Shown here one piece after another: positions 30,866-42,624 of a DNA stretch of 64,000 nt. The notes below the pieces were generated by a model, which searched no databases, had not been told where the DNA came from, and worked only from the letters and a program-made list of their open reading frames with translations. Source of the DNA: Rhynchonema sp. JSB1_4 (lineage: Eukaryota; Nematoda; Chromadorea; Monhysterida; Xyalidae); NCBI GenBank assembly GCA_030248065.1, contig JASAMV010007425.1, forward strand, positions 1 through 64,000, read 5' to 3'. The stretch's first letter is position 1, and every line of letters begins with the position of its first letter. The position numbers and the translations under genes were made by a program.

Positions 30866-31560
30866 CAGGGTTGTTTCAAAAAAAGTGGTTAATTAAAAAA
30901 ATTTAAAAAAATTTTTTTTGAAACTCAGATTTTGCTTTTTTTTAATAAAAAAAGTTGCCCAAAATGGGCTGAAATGTCCAAAAATGGCCTTTTTCGAGGC
31001 AAAAAAATGGGCACTTTTTTCTGTGGACGGGACAATTTTTCCAAAATCTCGCCTGCGGCGCCCTGTATTGTCCCCAAATCCGTACAGAGATGCGCGGGGC
31101 TGGTCTTTTATGGTGATGTGGCACCGATAATGTACTACTGCATGCTACTACACATGTATATATGCAGGTATGGTGCAAAACCGTTCGCGCAAAGTCGATC
31201 TGACACGCAAGATTTGGGCTGTAATCGATATTTTGATGGTCGTATATCAGATATTTGGCATTAGATGCATTAAAGTACGTTGTACAGCATGCTACAATAT
31301 ATTAGAGTAACATCGTTAGTGAACATCAACCTCACACTGGTCGGAGACCATAGAATCTGCACAATACTACCGGGTGTCACCGCACAAGTTGGGTCTCGGG
31401 CGAAAATTTTTCAATTTTAAAAAATATGTTGTATCGATTTCATTTATCCTGAAACGTCGTTTGCAACACTTTTTCTACTAAAAAAATTTTCGTCAAAAAA
31501 AATCAAAAAAAAATTTTTTTAAAAAAAGCTCGTTAATAAAAAAAAAATTTTTCAACCCTG
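30866..31560. mobile_element. hAT-like MITE with 8-bp TSD CCTGCGCC
   Basis: It starts CAGGGTTGTTTC and ends TTTTTCAACCCTG. Identical CCTGCGCC octamers lie at 30858-30865 and 31561-31568. The interior differs from the 16177 and 21175 groups, so this is a third sequence subfamily sharing the termini. Confidence 0.93.
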
Positions 31561-31833
31561 CCTGCGCCTGTGACCTGTTGAATGTGTATTTTGCATGCGA
31601 ACCTGCTCTGTTTCGCATCGCGCATGAGTCTGGATCGGCTTGCAGACGATGCAGGCGCAGGCCTCAATCAGCCAAAAATTGCAGCTTAGTACGGTACAAT
31701 GGACAGCAACGGCTGTTCTTTGATTGAAATATTGACTTATACAAATGTTGTCAACGCAGCTGCTTGTGTATTGTGCAAAAACGCAGCAGGATGTCTGTTG
31801 TAGTCAATACGCACCTGTTTCTATCCAAGGGTG

Positions 31834-32001
31834 GAATTTTCGAAACGGTGTAATGTCAGTCCGAGTGTAAAGGTCGGTGTAAGCTCGGTGTAAACATGAA
31901 ACATTACCTGCTGTTTACGCGGAATGTTTCATGTTTACACCGAGCTTGCACCGACTTGTATACGGCGAACTGACGTTTACACGGTTGTTTCGAACATACA
32001 T
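31834..32001. mobile_element. Fold-back MITE, GTGTAAAGGTCGG family, short copy
   Basis: GGGTGGAATTTTCGAAACGG, GTGTAAAGGTCGGTGTAAGC and TCGGTGTAAACATGAAACAT on the left pair with ATGTTTCATGTTTACACCGA and GACGTTTACACGGTTGTTTC on the right. It is the same family as 18235-18822 and 55405-55632. Confidence 0.85.
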
Positions 32002-32784
32002 ACCACCCCAAGTGTGCAACCGAGCAACCCTGTTTTCTCATTTGGAGAGCTGCTGTCGTCGCGCTATGGTTTGCACGCATCCCACGTGTGTTGCCTGACT
32101 GACACCCAGCCAGCTGCGTTGACAACAACAGTATTAGCTCAAGAGATGTCTGAAATAAACAACAGTTAGTGTGAGAAACGAACTTTCGCATCCTGTAATT
32201 GTCACATCTACGGCATTGAGTACAGTTCAAGTTCACCTCATGGGAAACCATGGCGCAAGAAAGATAACGATGTGGTTTTCAGTGGTATTGCTTGAAGAAA
32301 ATACCGCTTAAAGCGAAGTCTTAGCAATGTGGGTCCGAACTTACTCGTTTAATTGTGCCCCATGAAAACTTTATCGTTCAGTATAATCAGGAATAAGCCT
32401 GTCACGTAGCAAATCATTGCTTCCATTGTGTCAGAAAGACAGCAAATCAGACGTCGACGTCGACAAAAGGTTCTGATGATCTTAATTGGCAATACACAAC
32501 TATTCAGAATGAGTCACTACGTTTATGCTGGCGATTGTTTACGAAAATGCGTGTCGATCCTTCGGGGCCCGAGGGAACTACGCTGGCAGTCATGAGGACA
32601 GCCAACTGGCACCACCTGTCACGTCGCTGTATATGAATTAATGAAGCTTTGCGGCTCCATTATACTGTATAGTTGTTGTAGGCTCACCTGCGCTTTAGCC
32701 TGAGCGAGGTTTTGGACTGAAACCCCTGACAAACGGCGTCATACACGAACAAGTTGCATACAGACACGAGGCAGTGGATCGGAT

Positions 32785-33154
32785 TATAGTCCAACCAAGA
32801 ACTCATGAGACGACCTATTTTGAAGTTGACTTGAACGGATCCAATAATGTTCCGGTTCCACGTATGTATGTATTTCGGAAATGAAAGAAAGAGAAACGCG
32901 TGTATTTTTTAAAAACACGCTCTCCACCTCGGTGCGTAAATTCCCTTTTGACTCCCAAAACATTTATGTGTTAAACGACGTTGCTGTTCGCGTATGCACG
33001 CAACAAATTGAGGTCAGCCAGCTGGAACTTGTCATCATGTCTCTTCGCCCAATCTCTTTCTTTTGTTTGCGAAAACCCGTGTAACCAACCCATTTTTGAA
33101 TCTGGCCAAGCAAGCTTTAAAAAAGCCGTCTCATGAGCACGTGGCTGGACTATA
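32785..33154 (+). mobile_element. MITE with TATAGTCC termini, copy 2
   Basis: It begins TATAGTCCAACCAAGAACTC and ends CACGTGGCTGGACTATA, inverted relative to 29526-29892, with matching interior (CTCTCCACCTCGGTGCGTAA, GAGGTCAGCCAGCTGGAACT). Confidence 0.88.
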
Positions 33155-34331
33155 CACAAATTCAAATTGTCGAATCTCGGTTTGAAACACCGGCATTTAT
33201 TTGAGACAGAAAATGGTGCAAAAAACAAACAATTTGATTCAAAGCAGACACACTACATATATCAACTACACATGTGAACTGAGGATGACTAGGTATCCGT
33301 CATGACAATCGGGTGGATCACAAGCACCAGCCCGTGTTGTAACAAGAATCTTATTTTTCTCCGTGTACGTGACACATGCACACGCCGAGGTATCAGTTAA
33401 TAAAACTGAATTAATGACAGATTGTTCGCCTCTCTTAAAATTGAATATTCTGAGGTGATAGGCCAGCATACGTTTACCGTGTACTTCTAATAGAAGCCCC
33501 GTTACTTTAAAGGGTCTCCGCCATATAATGCGACCGAAACCAATCTCAATGAGACTTGGCACAGTGAGTGGGCTTGGTCCAAAACACTCACGGCCAAGAA
33601 AATCTTTTCCCATATCAGCTCCCTGTCTGAGCCAGGAGGGCTGAAAGGTAAAAAATTTTGACCCTACCTCAGCCCCTTCAAATTAAAATATCGATATGTT
33701 TCGCATGTTCTTAGTGTGCAGTTTGATCACAAATCTTTCATAGACGTCTTGGCACTTATTTAGAACCACATTCACTTTTTGGCGCTACCACAGCTCGCGC
33801 TATTTTGCCAAAACCACGTAAACTTTTGAAAAAAATTTTCCGTTGTATTTTTGGGTCACATGGAAAGCACACAGAGTTTTTATATATAGTAGCCAAAAAA
33901 GCCCGTATATCATGCTATTCAAGCGATCAATGACCAGTTTTCCACCGCTGACAAGTTTCGACAAAAGCTCGCTCAACTGTGGTGAACCTAAACTTTTCCC
34001 CTTTTTCTGGGGACCCCAAGCACACTTCTATTGAAGGCACCGCATACCCTTGTCCGGTTATAAGCCAGGTAGTAGTTCCAAGTCCAACGCATGGACCTCA
34101 ATTAACACGATTTTTCTCAAGATACGTTACAACTAGAATTTTGGATTTTAATCGATGAACAACAATAACGTTGGGGCTTCATCGGTCAGCAAAGGCCACA
34201 ATTCCGTCACAACTGTAAGTAGACTAAAAATATAACGCAAGCGAAAATTTGCTAAAATTGTGAATTTTGAGTAAAATTCATCAATTGCTCGTACCTCCAA
34301 GGATGCAGATGGACCAACCTAGATTTGCACA

Positions 34332-34460
34332 TCTATACTACTAAAACAGGAAGGCGTATGTATGTATGTATGTATGTATGTATGTGTGTCTGTGGCCCCC
34401 TCCCTCGGAAGGGCGGACGGGTCAATTTTCACGGGTAGCTTTGGGTATGCTAACGGGTCT
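34332..34460 (+). mobile_element. Helitron-like 5' end
   Basis: TCTATACTACTAAAACAGGA after an A, then (TATG)n, then CCCTCCCTCGGAAGGGCGGA and CGGGTCAATTTTCACGGGTA, collinear with the complete copy at 44297-44476. The 3' end was not located. Helitrons start with TC inserted next to A. Confidence 0.7.
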
Positions 34461-35605
34461 TCGGGGTTTATGTATCACAATTCTCACGATGAATGTTACC
34501 ATGTAGCTTTGTGGCAATTTAACGGATTTTTAGGCCTGTCACGGAGCTGACCATGGGTTTCAAAATTTGAAAACCTTATTTCCTGGAACTTTCGACAACG
34601 CCCTATTTCCCCATCGTATTTTCATTTCTGCAACGCAAAACGCGGCCTCAAAATTTAGGAACAAACCTGTGTTCTCGAAAAATGTGGCCGATTTTTGGAA
34701 CGTTTCGCACCCTCATTAAGTAAAGCAATGGTTTGAGCAATTGAAGTTGTAATAGCAAGTTATCCAGAAGCTGTTGTAATCCTATCGCCGTGTTACGTGA
34801 CATCCAGCTCATTTGTGGTTACTGCACCGGTCGTTGAAAGTTGTGAAAAAATTCACTTTTTTCTGGAGCGAAAAGTCTCTCTACCAAGAGATAGCGAATC
34901 TCTAGGGAGCCTACAATTTGTGCGTGACATTGGCTGTCAGAATGCTTTTCAGCGGTATATAACAATATGCCCTGTCACCCTTCCTACGGTTATGTCCCGA
35001 GCCCTTTAAGCCCACCTCTGGTACAGGTCTGCTCCCAGGGCATGGCTGAAAAATGGAAGCTCCCCCCCCAGTAGTTGTTCGGTGTCATTTTCAACAACAT
35101 ATTCTCATTCTCATGTTTATTCATTGCTGATGCTCGTTTTTTACAATATTTAGTCTTATGTTCACTTATTAAAGGGCATGTTTCACAACGTTACTCAGAC
35201 ACCAAACACTCATTCCGGTAATATTTTTCAGTTTTTAGCCCGCTTGTTAGCGTAAACAACATGGTTATGTTTTCGTCAAACACACTGAAAAAATAGAAGC
35301 CCCCTCCTAATAGAAGCCCTCTCTAGAACTCCCCTGAAAGCATGTCTGAAAATACATAAATAGAAACCCAGAGCTGCTAATAGAGGAAATACATTTTTAA
35401 AAGGAAATTAAGGAATGAGAGTTATTGCTTACTGTACGTTATAATAGCCTGCTCGATAACTAACGAACTCCGAATTTTTAAAGCCTATTCTACGCACACG
35501 AACATTGTCCTTGAAAACCTAGATTAAAGCGCAAGATATGCAAAAGGGCACAAGACTGAGAATTTAGTTTGCGCACGGTACAACATGCTGACAAATCAAA
35601 AGTCA

Positions 35606-38600
35606 TCACAAGCTTTTTCTTAATTTCTTTGAACTGGCTGTTATTCCAACGGAGGCGGTCGGTGCCTGACGGGCCCAAGGTTCAACCACAGTCGTCCCAG
35701 TGAACACCGCTTTCAGATGCGTTGAGAAACCTGGGCATATTTCTGCAGTTCATTCTCGTCATTTTTTCAGGTTTGTTTTTGATTATTTATCAAACTATCA
35801 GTCAAAATATGGTGCACATTTGAGTGGTGGTTTTCCATCTTTGCACTGTTGTGTGTTCTCCAGCTTGATGCGGAGCATAAAATGCTGGGTGGGTTTTTTG
35901 TGAAACTGCTTTTAGAAGAAGTAGTTTTCAATAGTCTTCGAAATGACAAATATTCAAATCAAGCGCACCTTTTATTCGCCACGCGTAAATGCCAAAATTC
36001 ACGCCAGCACTGCTCATGTTGAGGTAGTTGAGCACGTGGGTGGCGATTTCGGTGTACAGATGGGCGGTGCCGAAACGCACACGGGCAAACATCCTGCGCG
36101 GTACGTGTAACATCTTAGTGCTACGACTAAGTTTGACAAAACGTAAAAATTGTTCTTCGTGCCTAAGGGCGCGTGTTGTCATACTGGAAAATGGAAATGG
36201 AAATGAAAAATATTTTCTATGTCCAAGTTTTCCATTTCCATTATTCGATATGACAACACGCATACTGGAAAATGGAAAATGGAAATGAAACAAAACATTT
36301 TCTGTGTAAAATCTGACCAATCAGCGGCCGAAAGTTGAGCGGAACAGAAAATGTTTTGTCATATATCAAAACATGACTGCTGCAGAAAATGTTTTGTCTC
36401 ATTTCCATTTCCATTTTCCAATATGCGTCTCGTCATATCGGAAAATGGAAATGAAAAACTTGGACATAGAAAATATTTTTCGATTCCATTTCCATTTTCC
36501 AGTATGACTACACGAGCCCTAAAGTTGAGAACAACTGCAACTATAGCTGCATATATATGGGTATTCACGAACTTCTCGGCGCGTTGGGAAACTCCCATAG
36601 GCTCATCAAGCCCCCACTGGAGGGGAATATCTTTCGAATCAGCCCCATGTACATATGGTCGATGTTTCATGTCTACATCTGCCCACTCTGCCCAACTTAG
36701 GGAGTGGCATAAGTAAATCATTTTTCATTAATTCACCATGTTACGTGCGACCATTCCGAGGCAGATCCGATTTCCAGGGTGATACACAGTTATAAATTTG
36801 TGCAACAAGTATATCGCACACGGGAGAAAACACGAAATCGCACACCAGTGGTGTCGTTAGGGGGTTTAGGGGGGTTACCCTCCTAGTATGGGGTATGAGA
36901 AATCGGTCGGGGGTATGGGAAATTACGATTGCTCAACGACATCACTGTCGCATACCACGTGATAAACGGTATCAACATGACGCCGATCACACTCGCCATC
37001 GTGATAATCACCAGCATCGTCAGCTGACGCTCGTTCTTCAATCGGTTCTGAAACATTGCGACTACCGTTTACGTGGCCACAGCGGGAATTGGGAACAGAA
37101 ATTGTCTCTAAAGTTCCGGACCCCCACTATTGTCCGCTTCCCTTCCCACTAACACTTTATGCAATGCGAAATTGTGGGAGAGCAGGAACGAGGAAAATGA
37201 TATTTTAATCCGTCAGATTAAGTTGACAATGTTTGGACAAACTTATAAATTGTCCTCCCGTTCCCAATTTCCGCTTCCCAGGACATTTCTGGAACCGAGA
37301 ACCGAATTTTTCGCTCCCATTTTCTATATGAAGTGTTCCCACTCGGACTGGCGTCATCTCGTGTGACGCGATTCAAAAAAAACAGTGAAGACATTCATTT
37401 GTGGCACATTCGCATAAAGTATCCAATACCTTCTGCTGTTCGCTCATGCTGTTGGTTTTCTGATGATTGGCCCGTTTCTGTTGCGATCGAAACACAACCA
37501 CGAGGACGACGTATGCGACCATTATGATCAAGCTGACCAACATCTGAAGTTTCAATTTGAGTTTTCATTCGAAAATTTGACTTCAAATATGATAAATTTG
37601 TTGTGCGCAAGGACCGCATCAACTTTGCGGGGCAAGCGCTATAGCGTTTGATTTTGGAAAGCTGCGAGGTTGCGTTGATTGGTCCTCGGCCATACACAAA
37701 AACTGCGTCACTGACAAATAGATTTTGTTTTTTTTTGTTTTTACAAGCGTGCAACCATCAACAGGAAGAGTGAGTGCGAGTGAGAAAATCAATACATGGT
37801 CTTCGGGATGAGTTGGCGACTCTGCACGCTGTGAATTATTGTGCGACGGTTCAGTCCCTGGGCACAGGCTCAGGCCGGGCCATTCAGGCCCGGCCGCTTC
37901 AGGCCCGGCTGGAGCCTAAGCCTATGAATGGGTCAAATATGCTGGGCCTGAATCAGCCGGGCCTGAAAAGGTCGGGCCTGAAAAGTTGCTGAATAGTTGA
38001 AGTGAAGTGAGTTGAAGATGTGATTTGACCACTTGTGTTAACCACTGTAATCAATATAAGCCAGAGACTAACAGCCCTTGCCACTTTGCTGAGTTGAGCT
38101 GCGCGTCCCACGAACACCACAGCCGCGCGACAATTATCGCTCGAATTTAGAGGCTGCCAAACGTTAAGGTTGTATGACGCCAGTTTCTGCAAACATCAGT
38201 AATTATTATCAGTTGCTGGATCAGGCTAAGGGGTTGCTGGCGTTGTTCGTTCGACCAGTCTGTAAAGTTGTTGCCATACTTTAACCAAGCAACATTTACG
38301 CTGGTACGTATCAGCGACGTATGTCAATGAATACATGCCGAAAAGTTGTCCAGGTTTAGGTCTAAGTCTGAGACTGATATTATCTAAGTTATTCAACCGC
38401 AAAAAACAACGCTACGGAAAGCGTACTACTACTACATGCATGTAATGAGAACGACGCTCAACGCACCACGAAAGTGACATTTTCAATCACGTTCCACGTC
38501 AACATGACCAGCCCAAAAACGACGGCCCTACGTCGATGATTGAGCTCGCGGTATCGCAGCGGGCGAAGTACGGCGTAGAGACGGTCACATGCGATGAACA

Positions 38601-40381
38601 TCCACATCAACCACGATACGCCTGGGAGTGGCAGTGGCTATGTGAACAACTAGAGGGTTCAAGGACTATTTTCGGTAGTATATAGTGAAGTTTCTAATTT
38701 CATTGCCTCATGCGTTGTTACAGACGCAGGGAAACTCCTGTCCGAAGTCGAGGCAGGCAACAAACTCAATTACTATAAAATTTCCAAATTCGCTGCCGCG
38801 CAGTAAAGTACATACGCCCCATAGTTGATGTCAGGTTCTAAACCCGACAATCAAGTTCTGAAACAGTCGGACAACCAACACACACGTAGCTTGCCAGCCA
38901 GCTGCGCGCAATGTTTCAGAATCGCGCATGGTTAGCGTTCGGGTTTAGAACTTGACATTAACTATGGGGCGTACTTTACTGTGCGGCAGCGAATTTGGAA
39001 ATTTACTATATTACAGGCTGCCCTCAATGCGAATCGATCGGCGTCCCGTCAGTTCGGTCTGTACCAATGTTGTCAACGCAACTGCCTGTGTTTTGTGCAA
39101 ACGCGGCAGCATAACGCTCTCATCTTTCAAGTGCGTTGACCTCTCACATTTATGACCATGTATCTTCGTGTTTCCAAACGATAGTCATAACGTGTTGTCG
39201 CGCTATGGTCTGCGTTTGCGTTCGCATCCCACATGTGTTGCATCGCAGTGCAGAGACACGTGAGCTGTGTTTGCACGGACTGACACAGGTAGGTGCATTG
39301 ACAACAATAGCATTAGCCGATATTTCGTTCACTGAATACCGCCTGGCTTATTATAAGCTGTCTTTTTTGTGTTTTTTCGGTGCCAGCAGTTCGCAGTTGC
39401 ATGTGGAAAGAGAGTTTCACAAGATTTTCGTTCATGTGGAGAGGTGGTGGAAAGAAATTTCGGTGTGCAGAATGCACGCCCATAAAAGTGAAAAAGCCTC
39501 CTTAAATACTAATGGACAGTTCGTGCCCCAAACTGTCGTTAACCTAAAAAAAGCTGGACCTCACATCGGTCTGAATTATTCGATGTTTGCATGCGACTTG
39601 CTCCCTGCGATTGACAGAGAGGAAAACGAGTGCTCGATGAATCAAAATATTCACCATAAATCATAAATGAAAAACCAAACACAGACTTGAGAACGTTAAA
39701 TCCACTGCGGCAATCGATAGACACACGAACGGAACTGGTGTCGTGCCCAACACCACGATCGATGCCTGAATATGGTAATACACAAACCGGACCGTATGAA
39801 CCTTGAAGGCAACGACAACGCTATATTGTTGCTACCCAGGCTGTCGGCCGGTACTTGGCGCGAATAACTTTGTGCCCCGTCGTAGTCGTCATTGTTATTG
39901 ACATCACCCCGTTATAATCACGCTTTGTGACGGGTTTCCCGTTCCGTATACTGTACAGTATATTGTATATTGTACAGTATACTGTATACGTCTTATAACG
40001 ACTGGTCATGTTAACAAATTCGATAGAGTCGCGCAGGCGCCCGTTGACATGACCATAACGATGTTTCGCTGTATAATGATTATTCTTTAAAAAAATGATG
40101 ACTACCATAGTGGTTCCTAGCCCATTCACTGCAGAGGGACGGTTGCTTGTGGTGCACCGAGACCTGATTTTACTTACCCTGAGAGTCTGCAAGGCCACAC
40201 CCGCCGGCAGGCGTATAACGTCACACAGCGAAATGATTGTGATTAGTTGCAGCAGTGAATTCTGCGGCGCCGATTTTGCCATGCGCCCGGCGACCACCAG
40301 AGTCAATCCGGCGCACGTGAAGGTGGCCAGGCCGAACAAAGGTACGACCACCAATTGGGCGGCAGCCATCAGAGTCGACAT
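35606..40381 (-). CDS. Rhodopsin-like GPCR, tandem copy 1 (335 aa)
   Basis: Eight exons, all phases consistent: 40381-40178, 39765-39687, 38621-38467, 38186-38073, 37543-37430, 37047-36956, 36093-35969, 35730-35606. The N-terminus is short (MSTLMAAAQ), followed by TM1 and TM2 (AGLTLVVAGRMAKS, ITIISLCDVIRLPAG). The TM3 end is FIACDRLYAVLRPLRYRE, a DRL form of DRY with a typical ICL2. Cys in PFVCLSI and in SSDNCRAA can form the disulfide. TM5 is LIIMVAYVVLVVVF, ICL3 RSQQKRANHQKTNSMSEQQK, TM6 MASVIGVMLIPFITW, and TM7 ends SSAGVNFGIYAW (NFGIY for NPxxY). The C-tail ends KKLRKSL. It is a class A receptor and most likely couples to a G protein. The ligand is unknown. It is an exon-for-exon paralogue of the next gene. 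Confidence 0.9.
36165..36527. mobile_element. MITE with GGAAAATGGAAATG inverted blocks
   Basis: AAGGGCGCGTGTTGTCATAC plus TGGAAAATGGAAATG on the left pairs with CATTTCCATTTTCCAGTATG plus ACTACACGAGCCCT on the right. Internal copies of the same blocks are nested. The plan (AGGGC ends, repeated short motif inside, both halves again inverted, TTTTCTATGTCCA blocks) parallels the 8130-8426 element. It lies in an intron of the receptor. Confidence 0.85.
37838..37990. repeat. Dispersed repeat, copy 2 (GGGCCTGAA-rich)
   Basis: Second copy of the 9775-9925 repeat, same orientation, with the same order of blocks (GTGCGACGGTTCAG, GGCACAGGCTCAGGC, GGAGCCTAAGCCTATGAATG, GGGCCTGAA). It lies in an intron. 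Confidence 0.8.
38779..39005. mobile_element. Fold-back MITE, arms about 65 bp
   Basis: AAATTTCCAAATTCGCTGCC and GCGCAGTAAAGTACATACGC, then CCATAGTTGATGTCAGGTTC, pair with GAACTTGACATTAACTATGG, GCGTACTTTACTGTGCGGC and GCGAATTTGGAAATTT. The loop is about 95 bp. It sits in receptor intron 2. Confidence 0.88.
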
Positions 40382-42624
40382 TGCCGAAAAAACTTCCGTG
40401 TTCTTATGTGGTTGCCACAGAAGCAAAACAACAAGAGCTGCTTTTGCAATTATTGATATTGAATGGCCAACGCTGCTTGGTGCAGCTTATGTATGTGCTC
40501 AATTACTTTCGCTATCATTCAAGTATGGCGGGGTTTGGTCGTCTGGATACTAGCGTGCATTGCGAATTATGGTTGACACGCCTGTCCTCCCGCGCGGCAT
40601 ATACTTATGCCGCGCACATTATTTTTACTGGAAACAGATAAATTTAGGCGCATCGGGGCATGCCAAAGATGTAACGGACACGCACAGGTTTCAGATTTGA
40701 ACCATAGCGCCCAATATATTACACCTGGTCAACAATTTATACGCTGGTCAGAACTCAGTCAAATCAATGAGCGTGTGCCTGTATGTGCCCTGCGACTCGC
40801 GCCAACATAATGACAGCTTGCGGGAGCGTCATGCGTCAACCATTCTACAGTTAGCCTCGTATACCTCAAGCGTCAAATGGCCTTTTTGGACAACAGCAGG
40901 TGATTTTGTCGCTACACTTTTAGACCGATATCAAGCTTGGGGATCGGATCTGACTTTCCTTGGTGGCTCGTGATTCTTGCGTTAATTTTGATAGGAAATT
41001 TACTGGAGCCACTAACTTCGTCCAGCTTATTAGTTGTTTATTTTAGGCTGGGGAATATGTATTACGCTTGGTATCGCTAAATTTCTTATTTCTTTGATTC
41101 AAAAAAGTTACATGATCAAGGAAGATCACATCCGATCCGATCAAAAGCTTGATACCACTCATAGTGTTTTCTGTTGTTCTTGGTCCAAGAAAACAACGAT
41201 CCAACTTCTAGTTGAGGTCGAGATTACAATTTCGGCTCAATCATGCAGCTGTCAAAAGCGTGTCAAAGTTTGCCTGTGGAATCTAACAACAACAATGTTT
41301 CACATGCCCTCTGTGAGTTTTGTGCGTGTGCGATGCTAGCAAGTGAAATGCCACACCTTCCACTAATGTTTCCCGCTGAGCGCAGTGCTTGATTAACAAG
41401 AACACATACTTGATCACTTTCATTGGTTTTTTGAAATCTCGAACCCAAACAGGAGTCGCGTTACATAACGTGTGGTCGTGTTTGTTTTGTTTGCTGCACG
41501 GAACGAGTAAATCTTCGTTCTATGTTTGAGAAAAAATGATAAACCCATAAGGCTGCGATTAGCGGAATGGCAAATTTCTGCATTCCGCATTCTGCGTTTA
41601 TCTGCTCACGTTTGCAGAATTTTGAATTTCTGCTGGTAAATTTATGCTTTTGGTCAAACATCTCAGTTGCTGTTTGCGTTAACACGAAACAATTTGAGGT
41701 CAGCACGCTGGAAGTTGTCATCGTCACCCAAGCACGGCACCATTCCGCAAAGGTGAGCAGATAAACGCGGAATGCTGAATGTAGAAATTTACTATTCCGC
41801 GTTTATCTGCTCACAGCCTTTACAGACGATCGAAGGGATCAACGAAAGTAAGGCAAAATGTACCTGAGCTGAAAACAAGGACCAGGAAAGCTGAATGCCG
41901 GCAAACCCAACTGCCACATACAAAGGAAACGATAAGGCTAACATTTGTGGGCATTTCTTTTGTGCGGTGACATCATACTTGCTTTTTCGCGCACCAACGA
42001 TAGGGGAATACTACTTGATTTCAGCAAGCGCCTTTTCCATTCTCCAGTATTACAGCTGCGAAGGCGTTTGGGTCTTCGCTCATTCACAAGGAAAGATAAA
42101 GCTATTACATTTTCTCTTCCGACAAAACTGGGCTTGATTTTAGAATGGTAGAATGGTGTGACGTGCAATTATATATTTAATTGCAAAACGTGCAGCATTT
42201 TTACGAATTCGACCACAAACGATTGTGCCTGGCGCCATAGAGCAACAATCATCGGTCCATATCAAGCACAGACTGTTGAATCGCACCGATATGACGTAAA
42301 CCCCCTTCATAAGCGATGCAAACCAAGTCACAAACGCGACCTGTCTGCCAAAGTCTCGTTTTTTTGGCGTTTTTGCGCGTTTTTAGGCCAACTATAGGTC
42401 GAATTTCGTGGAATCTGACGCTTTCTAAGAAGAATTTTTTATATGCGTGGAAAGTTGCCAACCTGCCTTGGTCCTCTGCTGTGTATTTTTGATAGGCTGC
42501 CCGACAATTTATAAATCAGATGCCTGAAGCGCTTGACGCACAAAAATGAAAGAGAGTGAAATAATGTATAGTACATCGAGTTCCGTGTGTTGACAAAAAT
42601 GAAAAGAAATAATAGAATTTATGT
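40382..42624. other. Spacer between the two GPCR genes
   Basis: No gene is supported. A GATATCAAGCTTGG...GATCCGATCAAAAGCTTGATA fold-back at about 40930-41155 resembles sequence at about 1040-1320 (GATATCAAACTTGGTGATC, ACTGGAGCC(A/G)CTAA(C/T)TTCGTCCAGC) and 48490-48625, marking a three-copy dispersed element. Confidence 0.6.
41549..41821. mobile_element. MITE with GAGCAGATAAACGCGGAAT ends
   Basis: AAGGCTGCGATTAGCGGAAT...GCGTTTATCTGCTCAC on the left and GTGAGCAGATAAACGCGGAA...TTTATCTGCTCACAGCCTT on the right are inverted. The core (GTTGCTGTTTGCGTTAACAC, AATTTGAGGTCAGCACGCTG, GAAGTTGTCATCGTC) is related to the core of 29526-29892 and 32785-33154 although the termini differ. Confidence 0.8.

Larger units (their letters stand above)
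31569..35605. other. Repeat-dominated intergenic region
   Basis: No host gene is supported. It contains the GTGTAAAGGTCGG fold-back (31834-32001), a MITE (32785-33154) and a Helitron start (34332). Short tracts of AAGCCCC/GGGGCTT-type sequence near 35290-35350 recur near 1390-1460, 4190-4240, 26520-26600, 43480-43580 and 54810-54850, suggesting another old dispersed repeat. Confidence 0.6.

Noticed and set aside
39136..39666. 176-aa plus-strand ORF
   Set aside because: It lies in an intron of the minus-strand GPCR, has no recognisable domain and its composition is not coding-like.
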